Assembly: GCF_009831455.1 (NCBI RefSeq)
Contig: NZ_WOWO01000002.1
Span: 620,001 to 684,000 of the forward strand
Direction of reading: 5' to 3'
DNA from: Salinirussus salinus
Lineage (GTDB): Archaea; Halobacteriota; Halobacteria; Halobacteriales; Haloarculaceae
DNA length: 64,000 nt
Shown here in pieces: positions 52,451 to 61,293 of this stretch (its first letter is position 1; every line of letters begins with the position of its first letter). A program made the translations under genes and the position numbers. The notes under the pieces are model-generated. The model made no database searches. It was not told where the DNA came from and was given only the letters and a program-made list of their open reading frames with translations.

Positions 52451-53137
52451 TCACTCCTCGCGGTAGACGCCGGGCTCGAGAAACCGGTCGGAGGCGCGCT
52501 CGCGGTTGCGCGCTGCCAGCCGACCCCACTCGGCCAGCCCCTCCCGGACGGTCGCCGCGTCGAGTCCGGCGGTTTCGGCCAGGGCAGCCAGGTCTCTGGG
52601 GCTCCGCAGGTCGAGGTGGCTGCGCGGGTCGACGCTGGCCACGAATGGCGTGTCGTACTGCTCGAGGATGTCGGCCAGCCGGCGGAGCCGCTCGATGGCC
52701 CGCACGCGGCTGCCGCCCCGCTCGGTCACCAGCGGGCGCAGGGACAGTTCCACGCGGACGCCGTTCTCGGCGGCCTTCCGGGCGAGCACGTGGTCGAACT
52801 CCCCCTCGCGGGTCGGGTGGGCCAGCACGTCGACCGCGGGCTGTTCGACCGCGAAGCGGTTGATCGCGGGGTCGCCGCCGTGGACGGCCACTACCGTGTG
52901 CCGGTCGCGGTGGTTGCCGACGAAGCCGCTGGCCCGCGAGGGGTCCGCCGCCCGGACCTCGACGCCGGGCACCACGTCCACGCCGTAGGTCTCCGCGACC
53001 GCGTCGGGGTCGTAGGATGCGGGACTGTCGCCGTGGTTCCTGACGACGACCCCCTCGTAGCCGTATTCGCTGGCGGTCATCGCCAGCCGGGCGACGGTCG
53101 CCTCGCCGTCGGGGTGGGCGTGGACCGCCTCGTACAT
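52451..53137 (-). CDS. rnp3: RNase P protein subunit Rpp30
   Basis: A 228-residue TIM-barrel protein of the PHP/Rpp30 group, a protein subunit of archaeal RNase P that matures tRNA 5' ends. It starts MYEAVHAHPDGEATVARLAM. VVVAVHGGDPAINRFAVEQPAVDVLAHP, read in parts, is the diagnostic central strand region, and VRVELSLRPLV follows. Its start shares a base with the stop of the upstream COG1325 gene, so the two are co-translated, as is usual in archaea. Confidence 0.93.
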   Translation of the reverse strand: MYEAVHAHPDGEATVARLAMTASEYGYEGVVVRNHGDSPASYDPDAVAETYGVDVVPGVEVRAADPSRASGFVGNHRDRHTVVAVHGGDPAINRFAVEQPAVDVLAHPTREGEFDHVLARKAAENGVRVELSLRPLVTERGGSRVRAIERLRRLADILEQYDTPFVASVDPRSHLDLRSPRDLAALAETAGLDAATVREGLAEWGRLAARNRERASDRFLEPGVYREE

Positions 53138-53568
53138 CAGACCGCCTCCAGGTACTCCCGGGTGTTCTCGACCGCTGCCTCCCGGTTTGCCGGGTAAGCT
53201 TCGACCTTCGCCCGGAAGGTGATCCCGTCGCCGAAGCGCACCTCGCCGTTGAAGGCCGCCTGCTTGTCGAAGGTCAGGAAAAAGGCACAGTTCTCGTTGA
53301 CCCGCTCGTCGAGTTCCGCCTCGAGCCGGCGGCGGTCCTCGTCGGGCAGGTCCTCGAGGTTCTCCAGAACCGTCCGCATCCCGTCGGCGTTCTCGACGCG
53401 GGCCGAGAGGACCAGGATGCGGTCGCCGTGGTGGCCCTCCGACTCCGCGCGGTCGAGTTCGACGTCCTCGGGCAGGAAGGTCTCCAGCGCCGACGCGACC
53501 CGTTTCTCGTCCTCCGTCACGTAGCAGAAGGCGCGGAGGTCGACGTAGTGAAACGGGACGCTGGCCAT
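53137..53568 (-). CDS. RNA-binding protein of the COG1325 family
   Basis: A 143-residue protein, usually annotated as an exosome-linked or RNA-binding protein and nearly always next to rnp3 in archaea. It has VPFHYVDLRAFCYVTEDEKRVASAL at the N terminus, GHHGDRILVLSARVENADGM in the middle and FFLTFDKQAAFNGEVRFGDG later. It probably helps RNA processing. The overlap with rnp3 (one shared base at 53137) supports a functional link. Its exact role is not established. Confidence 0.88.
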   Translation of the reverse strand: MASVPFHYVDLRAFCYVTEDEKRVASALETFLPEDVELDRAESEGHHGDRILVLSARVENADGMRTVLENLEDLPDEDRRRLEAELDERVNENCAFFLTFDKQAAFNGEVRFGDGITFRAKVEAYPANREAAVENTREYLEAV

Positions 53569-53571
53569 CCC

Positions 53572-53772
53572 CTACTCCTCGTCGTCCGGGTCGCCGTCAG
53601 CGGCCTCCAGGGCGTCCTCGGGCACGCCCTGTTCGGTGCCGTCCTCGAAGCTGACGTTGTACGTCTGGTCGCCGAACATGTTCTCGATGACGTCGGTGAC
53701 GGTGCCGGCCTGGCCGTCGTGGTCGCTGTGCTCGTCGTGCAGGATGACCTCGTCGTCCTCCTCGAATGTCAT
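53572..53772 (-). CDS. DUF1918-like small KOW-type protein
   Basis: A 66-residue acidic protein starting MTFEEDDEVILHDEHSDHDGQAGTV. The DxVxLHDxxxxxDGQxGTVTxV pattern is a small SH3-like barrel resembling KOW or DUF1918 proteins, followed by a strand YNVSFEDGTEQGV and an acidic tail. It could bind RNA or protein. Its stop is three bases before the COG1325 start in the same direction, so it is probably the first gene of the rnp3 operon. Confidence 0.7.
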   Translation of the reverse strand: MTFEEDDEVILHDEHSDHDGQAGTVTDVIENMFGDQTYNVSFEDGTEQGVPEDALEAADGDPDDEE

Positions 53773-53904
53773 ACCCCGCGGTAGACGACCGGCCATCAAA
53801 AAGGGACTGATCCGCCCCGGGAGGGCGGTCGAGCCGTCTGTGGTCCGGGGCCCCGGACGGGTGCGGCAGGCCCACGGAACGCGGACCCGGTGGCCACGAG
53901 CGGG

Positions 53905-54726
53905 TCAGGGGTGTGACTCGCCCTCGCGCTCGTCGGCCCGCATCCGCCGCAGCGCCGCCCGCGCGTTGCTCGCGTCGTAGCCGTACAGCACCGCCTCGCC
54001 GTACTCCCCCGCCACTTCGGTCGCGTGGATCAGGTCGTCGACGTCGACGTTGACGGCGTAGAGTTCGATGCTGAACGGGGTCTCGAGCCGGTCGACGAAC
54101 CCGCTGGCGATGGTCTCCAGCCAGTAGGTCGTCCCGTAGGCCGTGTCGTACAGCGGGACGACGAACTCGTCGACGTGAGCCGCGAGCGCGTCCGGGTCGA
54201 TGCCGCTGCGCGACTCCAGGTGGCCCGGATAGGGGTCCGGGTACAGCGTGAGATAGAGGTCGCCGGGGACCAGCTCGCGCGCCTCGGCGACGAACTCCTC
54301 GATGACGGCCTCGCGCCAGACTTCCCGGTCGTCGTGGGGGCTGTCGGCGAACCGTTCCTCGCAGCGCTCACACCGGCAGTAGCCCTCCCGCGGGAACCCC
54401 ACGTCATCCAGGCGGACATCTTCGTGGGCCTCGGCTGCGCTTGCAACCATCTCGAGAACTCCCTCACGGTAGGGCTCGTAGGTCGGGCAGATGTAGTCCC
54501 AGTCGAAGTAGGGTTGCTCCCGGGTCGCGGGCTCGCCCGCCTCGTTCCGGGCGACGATGCTGGGGTCGCCCTCGGCGGCGGCGTTGTCCCCGAAGGCGGA
54601 TATCATGTTGACCGCGCCGTCGACCGGCTCGGTCGCCCGGCCGGTGACGTCTTTCATCTCGTAGAATCCGCGGTCGAACTCGGGCCAGGAGAGTTCCTGC
54701 TCGTTGCGGGTGACGACGCCGTACAT
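53905..54726 (-). CDS. glycoside-hydrolase-like TIM-barrel protein, unknown function
   Basis: A 273-residue soluble protein starting MYGVVTRNEQELSWPEFDRG. It has features of putative glycoside-hydrolase-type barrels: DYICPTYEPYREGVLEMVASA, RLDDVGFPREGYCRCERCEERF (two CxxC pairs, possibly metal binding), and YLTLYPDPYPGHLESRSGIDPDALA. The Asp-Asp pair in RLDDVGFP is a candidate catalytic site. No signal peptide is present, so it would act inside the cell. I do not know a substrate or a characterised relative. Confidence 0.6.
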   Translation of the reverse strand: MYGVVTRNEQELSWPEFDRGFYEMKDVTGRATEPVDGAVNMISAFGDNAAAEGDPSIVARNEAGEPATREQPYFDWDYICPTYEPYREGVLEMVASAAEAHEDVRLDDVGFPREGYCRCERCEERFADSPHDDREVWREAVIEEFVAEARELVPGDLYLTLYPDPYPGHLESRSGIDPDALAAHVDEFVVPLYDTAYGTTYWLETIASGFVDRLETPFSIELYAVNVDVDDLIHATEVAGEYGEAVLYGYDASNARAALRRMRADEREGESHP

Positions 54727-54792
54727 ACACGGTCGCGGGGACCGAGAAAGGTAAGCGGTTCGAGTGCGGTACGCCTGACTCCCCCTCTCCAG

Positions 54793-54870
54793 TCAGTCCT
54801 GAATGACCAGCTTGTAGACGAGGGCGAGCGCCACGAGGGCGACTGCAAGGACTGCCAATTTGCGTGACAT
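54793..54870 (-). CDS. 25-residue single-helix membrane microprotein
   Basis: ATG at 54870 opens a 26-codon frame encoding MSRKLAVLAVALVALALV plus a short YKLVIQD end: a basic start, one hydrophobic helix and a polar end. That is the layout of a membrane microprotein. It is alone between two minus-strand genes. I have a memory of similar tiny proteins annotated in other haloarchaea. Function unknown; it may regulate a membrane complex. Confidence 0.55.
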   Translation of the reverse strand: MSRKLAVLAVALVALALVYKLVIQD

Positions 54871-54963
54871 CACGTAAACAGACGTGGGACCCCGTAATAG
54901 TAGTTCGGGTCGACTCGCTGGCTGCGAGAAACCGCCTCTCCGTCCCGGGATCCCCGCGAGCGC

Positions 54964-55593
54964 TCAGGCGATGTCCCGGCTGGTGTCGATCGCGACCTCC
55001 TCGACGAGGTCGAGTTTGATGACGTCTGCCGGCGCCCGGCCGCCCCGGAACTTCGGGACCGCCAGCCTGTTTTCGACCTCGTCGCTCGCGGTGCTCGTCT
55101 GCAGCCTGAACACCACGTCCGCGAAGTGCTCGGTCGTGTCCCGTGCCGGCGGAACCGACCGCCCCTCCAGACAGTGGAGGACTGCGAGGCTGTTGGTGTT
55201 GAAACAGTGGTTCTGGAGGTCGTTCATGAAGGAGCGAAACCGGGAGTGGGGCTCCTGTTTCTCCAGCACGTCGAGCGGGTCGATGATGAGATTCGAACTC
55301 TGGGGGAGTGCGCTCACGAGCTTGCCGGCGTTGTCCAGCGGGGCCTCCCCGGAGACGTACCGGACCGTCGGGTCGCCGGTTCTGGCGGGCGTGTTCTCGA
55401 TGCTGTCCGAGACCGCCGAGGCCGTCCGGTTCAGCGACAGCCACAGGGTCCCGCGGGTGGCGGTGAGTTCGTAGAGGAACAGCTCGGCCTGGCTGGCGGG
55501 TTCGGCCGCCAGCGCGACCACGCTCCCGGCCGGCAGCCCCCCGCCGAGCTTCCGGTCGAGCACGTCGATACCCGTCCGCAGCCGGCTGGCCAT
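54964..55593 (-). CDS. RAD55/KaiC-like ATPase-fold protein with degenerate Walker A
   Basis: A 209-residue RecA-fold protein starting RLRTGIDVLDRKLGGGLPAGSVV, the standard RAD55/KaiC opening. The expected P-loop is replaced by ALAAEPASQAELF, lacking the GKT/S lysine and threonine. The Walker B strand SSNLIIDPLDVLE is kept. It probably no longer hydrolyses ATP and acts by protein binding. Haloarchaea carry several such degenerate members near signalling genes. The MinD-like ATPase lies upstream on the same strand. Confidence 0.75.
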   Translation of the reverse strand: MASRLRTGIDVLDRKLGGGLPAGSVVALAAEPASQAELFLYELTATRGTLWLSLNRTASAVSDSIENTPARTGDPTVRYVSGEAPLDNAGKLVSALPQSSNLIIDPLDVLEKQEPHSRFRSFMNDLQNHCFNTNSLAVLHCLEGRSVPPARDTTEHFADVVFRLQTSTASDEVENRLAVPKFRGGRAPADVIKLDLVEEVAIDTSRDIA

Positions 55594-55799
55594 ACTGTCG
55601 GTCTCTAGTCCAGGCCGTCTGTTAAAGATTCCGCCTCTCACGGCCGCCGGCGGGCGATCTCGACACGAAACCGGCCGTCCGTCTCCCCCACGAGCGCGCC
55701 GGCGTCAGCCGCGCGGCAGCCGTCCGGCAGCCACACGGCTGACACGCTCCGGTCGGCCGGCCGGACCGACCCCGGCCTGGCAGCCGGCGCGCGCCGGAG

Positions 55800-56423
55800 C
55801 TATCGGGCTCGCGGGAACAGCGCGTCGGCGAGGCGCGCGTACGCCGCGCGGGTCCGCGGGTCCGCAAGCGGGGACGACGCCTCGGGGACCCTGGTCAGCA
55901 CCGGCGGGAATTCCCCGCCAGAGACATCCGCGACGCCGTCGTCGCCGGCGAGTCGGACCGCCGCCCCCGACGGGGTCGCTCCCACCCCGCGGACGAGCCG
56001 GACCGTCTTCCGCGCGTCCTCGACGCTCTGTGGCCGGTCTGTCGTCACCACCAGCGCCCGGTCACACGCACGCAGCGGCGCGGCCGCGTACCCGCCGCAG
56101 CCTGGCGGGCAGTCGACCAGCACCGGTCCCGGCCAGCGCCGGGCACGGGCGAGTGCGGCCCCGGGCCGGTCAGGACGGCCCGCCGGGACGACGGCGACGC
56201 CGGGCAGGTCGGTCGGCCGGTGGACGACCCGGTCGAGGTCGCCTCCGCGGAGCGCGTCCGTCGACGGCTCCGGAGGGAGGCCGACCAGCCGCCGGAGGTC
56301 GGGAACTTCCGGGTCGGCCCCGACGACCAGCGGCGACACACCGCGGCCTGCGAGCGCCCGGGCGAGCCCGACGGCGGTCGTCGTCTTCCCACAGCCACCC
56401 TTGCCTCCGGCGACGGCGAGCAT
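55800..56423 (-). CDS. MinD/ParA-like ATPase
   Basis: A 207-residue deviant-Walker-A ATPase: [24 protein letters not shown] at the N terminus with the signature lysine in [14 protein letters not shown] as switch II, and [17 protein letters not shown] later. It lacks an obvious C-terminal membrane-targeting helix. Such proteins position cell-division, motility or chromosome machinery in archaea. It diverges from pyrB. The about 205-base gap to the next gene holds no gene I can support. Confidence 0.82.
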   Translation of the reverse strand: MLAVAGGKGGCGKTTTAVGLARALAGRGVSPLVVGADPEVPDLRRLVGLPPEPSTDALRGGDLDRVVHRPTDLPGVAVVPAGRPDRPGAALARARRWPGPVLVDCPPGCGGYAAAPLRACDRALVVTTDRPQSVEDARKTVRLVRGVGATPSGAAVRLAGDDGVADVSGGEFPPVLTRVPEASSPLADPRTRAAYARLADALFPRAR

Positions 56424-56495
56424 GGGGTCGGTGGCTGCCCCATCCCGGGTAAAACTCCGGGGGATTCAAGAGCGTCCGAACCGGGATTCAGGGCG

Positions 56496-57401
56496 ATGGA
56501 CCACAACCACCTCATCAGCGCGAAGGGGCTCTCCCGGGCGGACATCGAGGCCGTCCTCGACCGCGCGGGCGAGGTCGCCGCCGACCCGGGGGCGGCGGCC
56601 GACCGCCACGAGGGGGCGCTGCTCGGGCTGATGTTCTTCGAGCCCAGCACGCGCACGAAGATGAGTTTCGCCGCCGCGATGAAGCGGCTGGGCGGGGACA
56701 TCGTGGACATGGGTCCGGTCGGCTCCTCGAGCGTCAAGAAAGGCGAGAGCCTCGCCGACACCGTCCGGGTCGTCGAGGGCTACGCCGACGCGCTCGTGAT
56801 GCGCCACCCCAGCGAGGGGTCGGCCAAGATGGCAAGCGAGTTCGTCGACGTGCCCCTGATAAACGCCGGCGACGGGGCCGGCCAGCACCCCACCCAGACC
56901 CTGCTGGACCTGTACACCATCCGCGAGTCGGCGGGGCTGGACGACCTGACTATCGGGATCATGGGCGACCTGAAGTACGGCCGGACGGTCCACTCGCTGG
57001 CCTACGCCCTGACCAACTTCGACACCCGCCAGCACTTCATCAGTCCCGAGAGCCTCAAACTCCCCCGGAACGTCCGCTACGACCTCCACGAGGCCGGGTC
57101 GGGGGTGAAAGAGCACACCGACCTCGAGGGGATCCTGCCGAGCCTGGACGTCCTGTACGTCACCCGGATCCAGCGCGAGCGGTTCCCCGACGAGTCCGAG
57201 TACCGGCAGGTCGCCGGGGAGTACCAGATCGACACCGACACGCTCGCGGACGCCCGCGAGGACCTCCGGGTCATGCACCCGCTTCCGCGGGTCGACGAGA
57301 TCGACCACGAGATCGACGAGACCGACCACGCCCGGTACTTCCAGCAGGCTCACAACGGCGTGCCGGTGCGGATGGCCCTGCTCGACCTGATGCTAGACTG
57401 A
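56496..57401 (+). CDS. pyrB: aspartate carbamoyltransferase, catalytic subunit
   Basis: A 301-residue enzyme forming carbamoyl-aspartate in pyrimidine synthesis. It has the carbamoyl-phosphate motif [20 protein letters not shown], the aspartate-binding [31 protein letters not shown], and [16 protein letters not shown]. The late [10 protein letters not shown] loop is also complete. It is followed after two bases by pyrI, giving the two-subunit feedback-regulated enzyme. ATG at 56496 gives [13 protein letters not shown], the family start. Confidence 0.96.
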   Translation: MDHNHLISAKGLSRADIEAVLDRAGEVAADPGAAADRHEGALLGLMFFEPSTRTKMSFAAAMKRLGGDIVDMGPVGSSSVKKGESLADTVRVVEGYADALVMRHPSEGSAKMASEFVDVPLINAGDGAGQHPTQTLLDLYTIRESAGLDDLTIGIMGDLKYGRTVHSLAYALTNFDTRQHFISPESLKLPRNVRYDLHEAGSGVKEHTDLEGILPSLDVLYVTRIQRERFPDESEYRQVAGEYQIDTDTLADAREDLRVMHPLPRVDEIDHEIDETDHARYFQQAHNGVPVRMALLDLMLD

Positions 57402-57403
57402 CC

Positions 57404-57865
57404 ATGGGAAACGACAAACAGCTCCGCGTCAGCAAGATCGAGAACGGCACCGTTATCGACCACATCGCCGGCGGCCAGGCGCTGAACGTACTCGCCATCC
57501 TGGGTATCGACGGCACTGCGGGGGAGGTGGTCTCGATCGGGATGAACGTCCCCTCCGAGCGGCTGGGCCGGAAGGACGTCGTCAAGGTCGAGGGTCGGGA
57601 ACTCTCACAGAGCGAGCTCGACGTCCTCTCGCTTATCGCCCCCGACGCCACGATCAACATCATCCGCGACTACGACGTCGTCGAGAAACACGTCGTCCAC
57701 CGCCCGGACAGCGTCACCGGCGTGCTCCAGTGTCCCAACCACAACTGCATCTCCACCGAGGACGAGCCCGTCGAGTCGAAGTTCGCCGTCACCGACGACG
57801 GCGTCCGCTGTGAGTACTGCGACACCATCATCCGCGAGGACCTGGCCGCTCACATTCTGGTCTGA
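57404..57865 (+). CDS. pyrI: aspartate carbamoyltransferase, regulatory subunit
   Basis: A 153-residue subunit binding nucleotides (inhibition by CTP, activation by ATP) and joining PyrB trimers. The nucleotide-binding half starts LRVSKIENGTVIDHI. The zinc half has the four cysteines in CPNHNC and CEYC. It begins two bases after the pyrB stop. Its last 16 bases overlap the 3' end of the convergent PAS kinase gene. Confidence 0.96.
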   Translation: MGNDKQLRVSKIENGTVIDHIAGGQALNVLAILGIDGTAGEVVSIGMNVPSERLGRKDVVKVEGRELSQSELDVLSLIAPDATINIIRDYDVVEKHVVHRPDSVTGVLQCPNHNCISTEDEPVESKFAVTDDGVRCEYCDTIIREDLAAHILV

Positions 57866-59274
57866 GCCGACGGGAGCCGGACCGTGACCACGGTCCCGCC
57901 CTGCTCGGGGCTGTCGATGGTCAACTGCCCGTCGTTCCACTCGACACACCACTTCGCCACCCAGAGCCCGAGCCCGCTCGTGTGACGGAGGGCGCGCTCC
58001 TGGCCCGACAGCGCCTCCAGCTCCGCGTCCGGGATCCCGGGGCCGTCGTCGGCGATGCGGACCACCGTCTCTCGTCCATCCGGCTCGACGCTGACCGTCA
58101 CTGTTCGGTCCTCGGGGTCGGTCGCCCCGTCGGCGTCGTCACCCCCTCCGTGTGCCACGGCGTTTTCGAGCAGGTTCTCGACGGCGAGGTCGACCATCTC
58201 GTCTGCCCGGGCCGGGCAGTTCCCCGGCGCGTCGAACTCTACCGTCGCGCCGGGGTAAGTCTCCCTGACCGCCTCGCACTGCTGGCGGACGAGGCCTGTC
58301 ACGTTCCGGGTCGTCGCGTCCCCCTCGAGCTGTTCGAGACGCCGGTCGAGCGCCCGGGCGGTGTCCCCGAACTCGACGAGGCGGCGGCCTTTCTCGCGGA
58401 CCACGTCCACCCTGGAGTCGTCGATCCCGTACTCCTCGACGAGCCCCTCCAGGCGCATGAGCACGACGTTGAGGTCGTTGCGGAGGTTGTGCCGGAGCAC
58501 GCGGTTGAGCACGGAGAGGCGCTGCTCGCGCCGTTTCCGGTCGGTGATGTCGCGGATGACCCCGAGCGTGCCGGCGAACTCGCCGTCCTCGCCGGGGAGC
58601 AAGGCGAGATGGAGGTCACAGGGGATAGTGTCGCCGTAGGCAGTCCGGATCTCGACCTCGCAGCGCCGGCTCCCCTCCGGGTCGTTCGCGACGAGGTCCT
58701 CGATCAGCCCCAGGCTGGTCTCGATGTCCTCCTCGTCCAGCAGCATCGTGACGGGAGCGCCGACAAGCTCCTCGCGGCTGTACCCGATGTCGAACTTCCG
58801 GACCGCCACCTCGTTGACCCACGTGATCTGCCCGTCCGGGTCGAGCGTGTAGACCCCGTCGTGAATGTTCGTCAGGATCGTCTCGTACAGCTCCAGAGAG
58901 TCCCGGCGACGCTTGCGGTCGGTGATATCCCGAACCGTACAGACCAGTCTGTCCCCCTCGGTCCGGGTCAGCGAGAGCTCCTGGTGGAACGTCGACCCGT
59001 CCCGTCGGCGGCCCACGGCTTCCCCGCGCCAGCTTCCGGTCTCCCGGACCTGCGGGAGGACATCGGACTCGAGGCGCTCCCGTTCGGCGTCTTCGTACAG
59101 CCCATGCCAGCTTCGGCCGACCAGGTCCGCCGGGTCCTCGTAGCCGTACAGCTCCGCGTGGGGTCGGTTGACGTACTGGTAGATTCCTTCCTCGAGAACC
59201 GCCACGCCGTCCATCGTCGCCTCCAGCGCGCGGGCCAGCGCCGGGTCTTCCCCGGTCGCTTCCGGTCCACTCAT
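57850..59274 (-). CDS. PAS-PAS sensor histidine kinase, cytoplasmic
   Basis: A 474-residue kinase without membrane helices. Two PAS modules (about 15-120 and 130-245) end in DITDRKRR linkers. The dimerisation helix has His262 in RHNLRNDLNV, the H-box typical of haloarchaeal kinases, and the ATPase has DDGPGIP and TSGLGLWVAKW. No receiver domain is fused, and no regulator gene is adjacent. ATG 59274 is used over an upstream ATG whose peptide lacks features. The tail overlaps pyrI by 16 bases. Confidence 0.9.
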   Translation of the reverse strand: MSGPEATGEDPALARALEATMDGVAVLEEGIYQYVNRPHAELYGYEDPADLVGRSWHGLYEDAERERLESDVLPQVRETGSWRGEAVGRRRDGSTFHQELSLTRTEGDRLVCTVRDITDRKRRRDSLELYETILTNIHDGVYTLDPDGQITWVNEVAVRKFDIGYSREELVGAPVTMLLDEEDIETSLGLIEDLVANDPEGSRRCEVEIRTAYGDTIPCDLHLALLPGEDGEFAGTLGVIRDITDRKRREQRLSVLNRVLRHNLRNDLNVVLMRLEGLVEEYGIDDSRVDVVREKGRRLVEFGDTARALDRRLEQLEGDATTRNVTGLVRQQCEAVRETYPGATVEFDAPGNCPARADEMVDLAVENLLENAVAHGGGDDADGATDPEDRTVTVSVEPDGRETVVRIADDGPGIPDAELEALSGQERALRHTSGLGLWVAKWCVEWNDGQLTIDSPEQGGTVVTVRLPSAQTRM

Positions 59275-59369
59275 CGCAGGGTATCGAGCTATACCCCACA
59301 CGGGTTGAAAAAGGTACCCGCTGGTCGCCATCGCCCCGCTGCCGGGCCCGCAAACAGTAAATCCGAGCC

Positions 59370-60131
59370 GTGACGACCCCCCACGTGCGCTATCACGTCA
59401 TCTCGAACGACGACCGCCGCCGCGAGACCGCGGTCGAAACACTCGAGGGTGCGGGATTCGAGGTCGTCGAGGAGTACGACCCCGAGTCGGTCGTCGTCAC
59501 CCTCGGCGGGGACGGGACGATCCTCTACGCCGCGCGGACGTTCAGGGAGCCGACACTGTTGCCGGTGCGGACCGCCGGCTCGGCCGGGCTGCGGACCGAA
59601 CTCGACGACGACCGGCTGGTCGAGGCCGTCGGGGCCATCGAGGCCGGCGCGTACACCACGACCGAGCACCGCAAGCTCGCAGCCTACCGCGACGGCGAGG
59701 AACTGCGTGGTTCCTTCGGCGCGCTCAACGAGGTGAGTCTCCACCACGGCTCCCCCCTGATGGCCGCCGTCTTCGCCGTCAGGGTCCGCGATGGAGGGCG
59801 GGAGGTGTTCGAGCGCGTCGTCGGCGACGGGGTACTCGTCGCGACCCCCTTCGGCTCGACCGGCTACTACCGGTCGGTCACCGGCGGGACCTTCACCGAC
59901 GGGCTGGGGCTCGCGTTCAACAACGTCCACGCTCCCGCCGACGTGCCCGACCAGGTCGGCCTGTCCGCCGGGGCCGCCGTCGAGTTCGAGGTCGTCGAGT
60001 CTACCCACGCCTCCGACGCCGTCCTGACGCGGGACAACGCCCCGGAGACCGTCGACCTCGCCGTCGGCGAGCCCGTCACGGTTCGCTACTCGGACCGGCG
60101 GGTGTCGATGGTTTCCGTGGACGGACGGTGA
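59370..60131 (+). CDS. nadK: NAD kinase
   Basis: A 253-residue enzyme phosphorylating NAD to NADP. The first half has VVVTLGGDGTILYAAR with the GGDG motif at 46-49. The second half has GALNEVSLHHGSPLMA (NE motif) and the Gly-rich DGVLVATPFGSTGYYRSVTGG, which binds NAD. The start is GTG at 59370 or a second GTG 15 bases later. It diverges from the PAS kinase. Confidence 0.92.
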   Translation: MTTPHVRYHVISNDDRRRETAVETLEGAGFEVVEEYDPESVVVTLGGDGTILYAARTFREPTLLPVRTAGSAGLRTELDDDRLVEAVGAIEAGAYTTTEHRKLAAYRDGEELRGSFGALNEVSLHHGSPLMAAVFAVRVRDGGREVFERVVGDGVLVATPFGSTGYYRSVTGGTFTDGLGLAFNNVHAPADVPDQVGLSAGAAVEFEVVESTHASDAVLTRDNAPETVDLAVGEPVTVRYSDRRVSMVSVDGR

Positions 60132-60159
60132 GCGCGGCCGGAGGAGATAGCGGCCGCCG

Positions 60160-61182
60160 TTACAGTTCGTCGGCCAGCTCGTCGGCGTCGATGTCGGCCT
60201 CCTCGAGGGCTTCCTCGAGGTCGCCGCCACCGCCGCCCATGCCGCCCATGCCACCCATCATGCCGGGCATGCCCATGCCGCCGCCAAGCTCCTCCTGGAC
60301 GATGATCCGGTCGACCTCGAGTAACTGGGTGAGCTGCTGGGCGATCTGTTGTTTGCCCATCATCCACTGCTGGTTCATCGTCAGCTGCGGGGTGGCCTCG
60401 ATGTACAGCGTCTCCTTCTCGACCTCGACGGTCTCGTACTCGGGGCCGCCCTCGTCCTCGTCGCCGCCTTCGCCTTCCTCGTCCTCCGCGTCGGCCTCCT
60501 CCTCGTCGGGCTCGACGATCTGCTCTTCCTCGACGGTGTCGGTCTGGAACCAGACCTCGAGCTCCATGTCCAGCAGCATCTCGATGAGCCCCTGGGCCTT
60601 GGCCTCGCGGTCCTCGACTTCCCCGACGACCTCGTACTCGTACTCGATGTCCTCGCCGGCCAGCGGGTGGTTGAAGTCGACGCGCGCACGGCCGCCGATG
60701 ATCGTCTCGACGAAGCCCTGCTGGCCGTCGACCTGGACCTGCGCGCCGGGGTAGCGGTCGTCCTCGGGGATCTTGTCCTTGCTGACCGTCCGGACCTCCT
60801 CGTCGTCGTACTCGCCGAAGGCCTCGCTGGCGGGGACGACGACCTCGCCGGCCTCGCCGACCTCCTTGCCGACGATGTCGGCCTCGACGGAGTCGAAGAT
60901 GTGGCCCTCGCCGAGCACGATCGTCCGCGGGCCGAACTCCTGGTCGGCCTCGACCTCCGCCTCCTCGGCGACCTCGGCGTCGGTGGTGTCGACCAGCCGG
61001 CCGTCCTCGACGGTCCGGGCGGTGTAGTCGAGCCTGATGAAGTCGCCGTGCTGGAGCCCCTCGGGTTCGGCCTCCTCGGTGTCCTCGGCCTCGTCGCTCT
61101 CTACTTCCGCGTCGGCGTCCTCGGGTGTCTCGTCCGGTTCCTCGGCCGCCTCGGCCTCCTCGGACTCGGGGTCGTCGCTCAT
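60160..61182 (-). CDS. FKBP-type peptidyl-prolyl isomerase (SlyD-like) with Met/Gly-rich tail
   Basis: A 340-residue protein. A highly acidic N terminus (1-42) precedes an FKBP domain with IRLDYTARTVEDGRLVDTTDAE and the SlyD-type insert, then ARVDFNHPLAGEDIEYEYEV. It is followed by an acidic linker, a C-terminal strand-helix region and GMGMPGMMGGMGGMGG, a Met/Gly-rich stretch that could bind metal or hydrophobic clients. It probably catalyses proline isomerisation and acts as a chaperone in the cytoplasm. ATG 61182 is the only well-placed start. Confidence 0.9.
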   Translation of the reverse strand: MSDDPESEEAEAAEEPDETPEDADAEVESDEAEDTEEAEPEGLQHGDFIRLDYTARTVEDGRLVDTTDAEVAEEAEVEADQEFGPRTIVLGEGHIFDSVEADIVGKEVGEAGEVVVPASEAFGEYDDEEVRTVSKDKIPEDDRYPGAQVQVDGQQGFVETIIGGRARVDFNHPLAGEDIEYEYEVVGEVEDREAKAQGLIEMLLDMELEVWFQTDTVEEEQIVEPDEEEADAEDEEGEGGDEDEGGPEYETVEVEKETLYIEATPQLTMNQQWMMGKQQIAQQLTQLLEVDRIIVQEELGGGMGMPGMMGGMGGMGGGGGDLEEALEEADIDADELADEL

Positions 61183-61293
61183 ACTTCCCGGTCAGTCGTT
61201 GCACTCTTAAGGACACCGCTTCGGGCCGCGCCTCCCCTCGGCAAGCCGGGGTCGACCACCGGTGTTTAGCCGCTCCGCCCCCTCCGCCCGGTC

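Noticed and set aside
55640-55799. A short GTG-started frame (about 35-50 codons) on the minus strand after the MinD-like gene
   Set aside because: Arg/Gly-rich, no motif, and starts inside the G/C-rich gap; I cannot separate it from chance.
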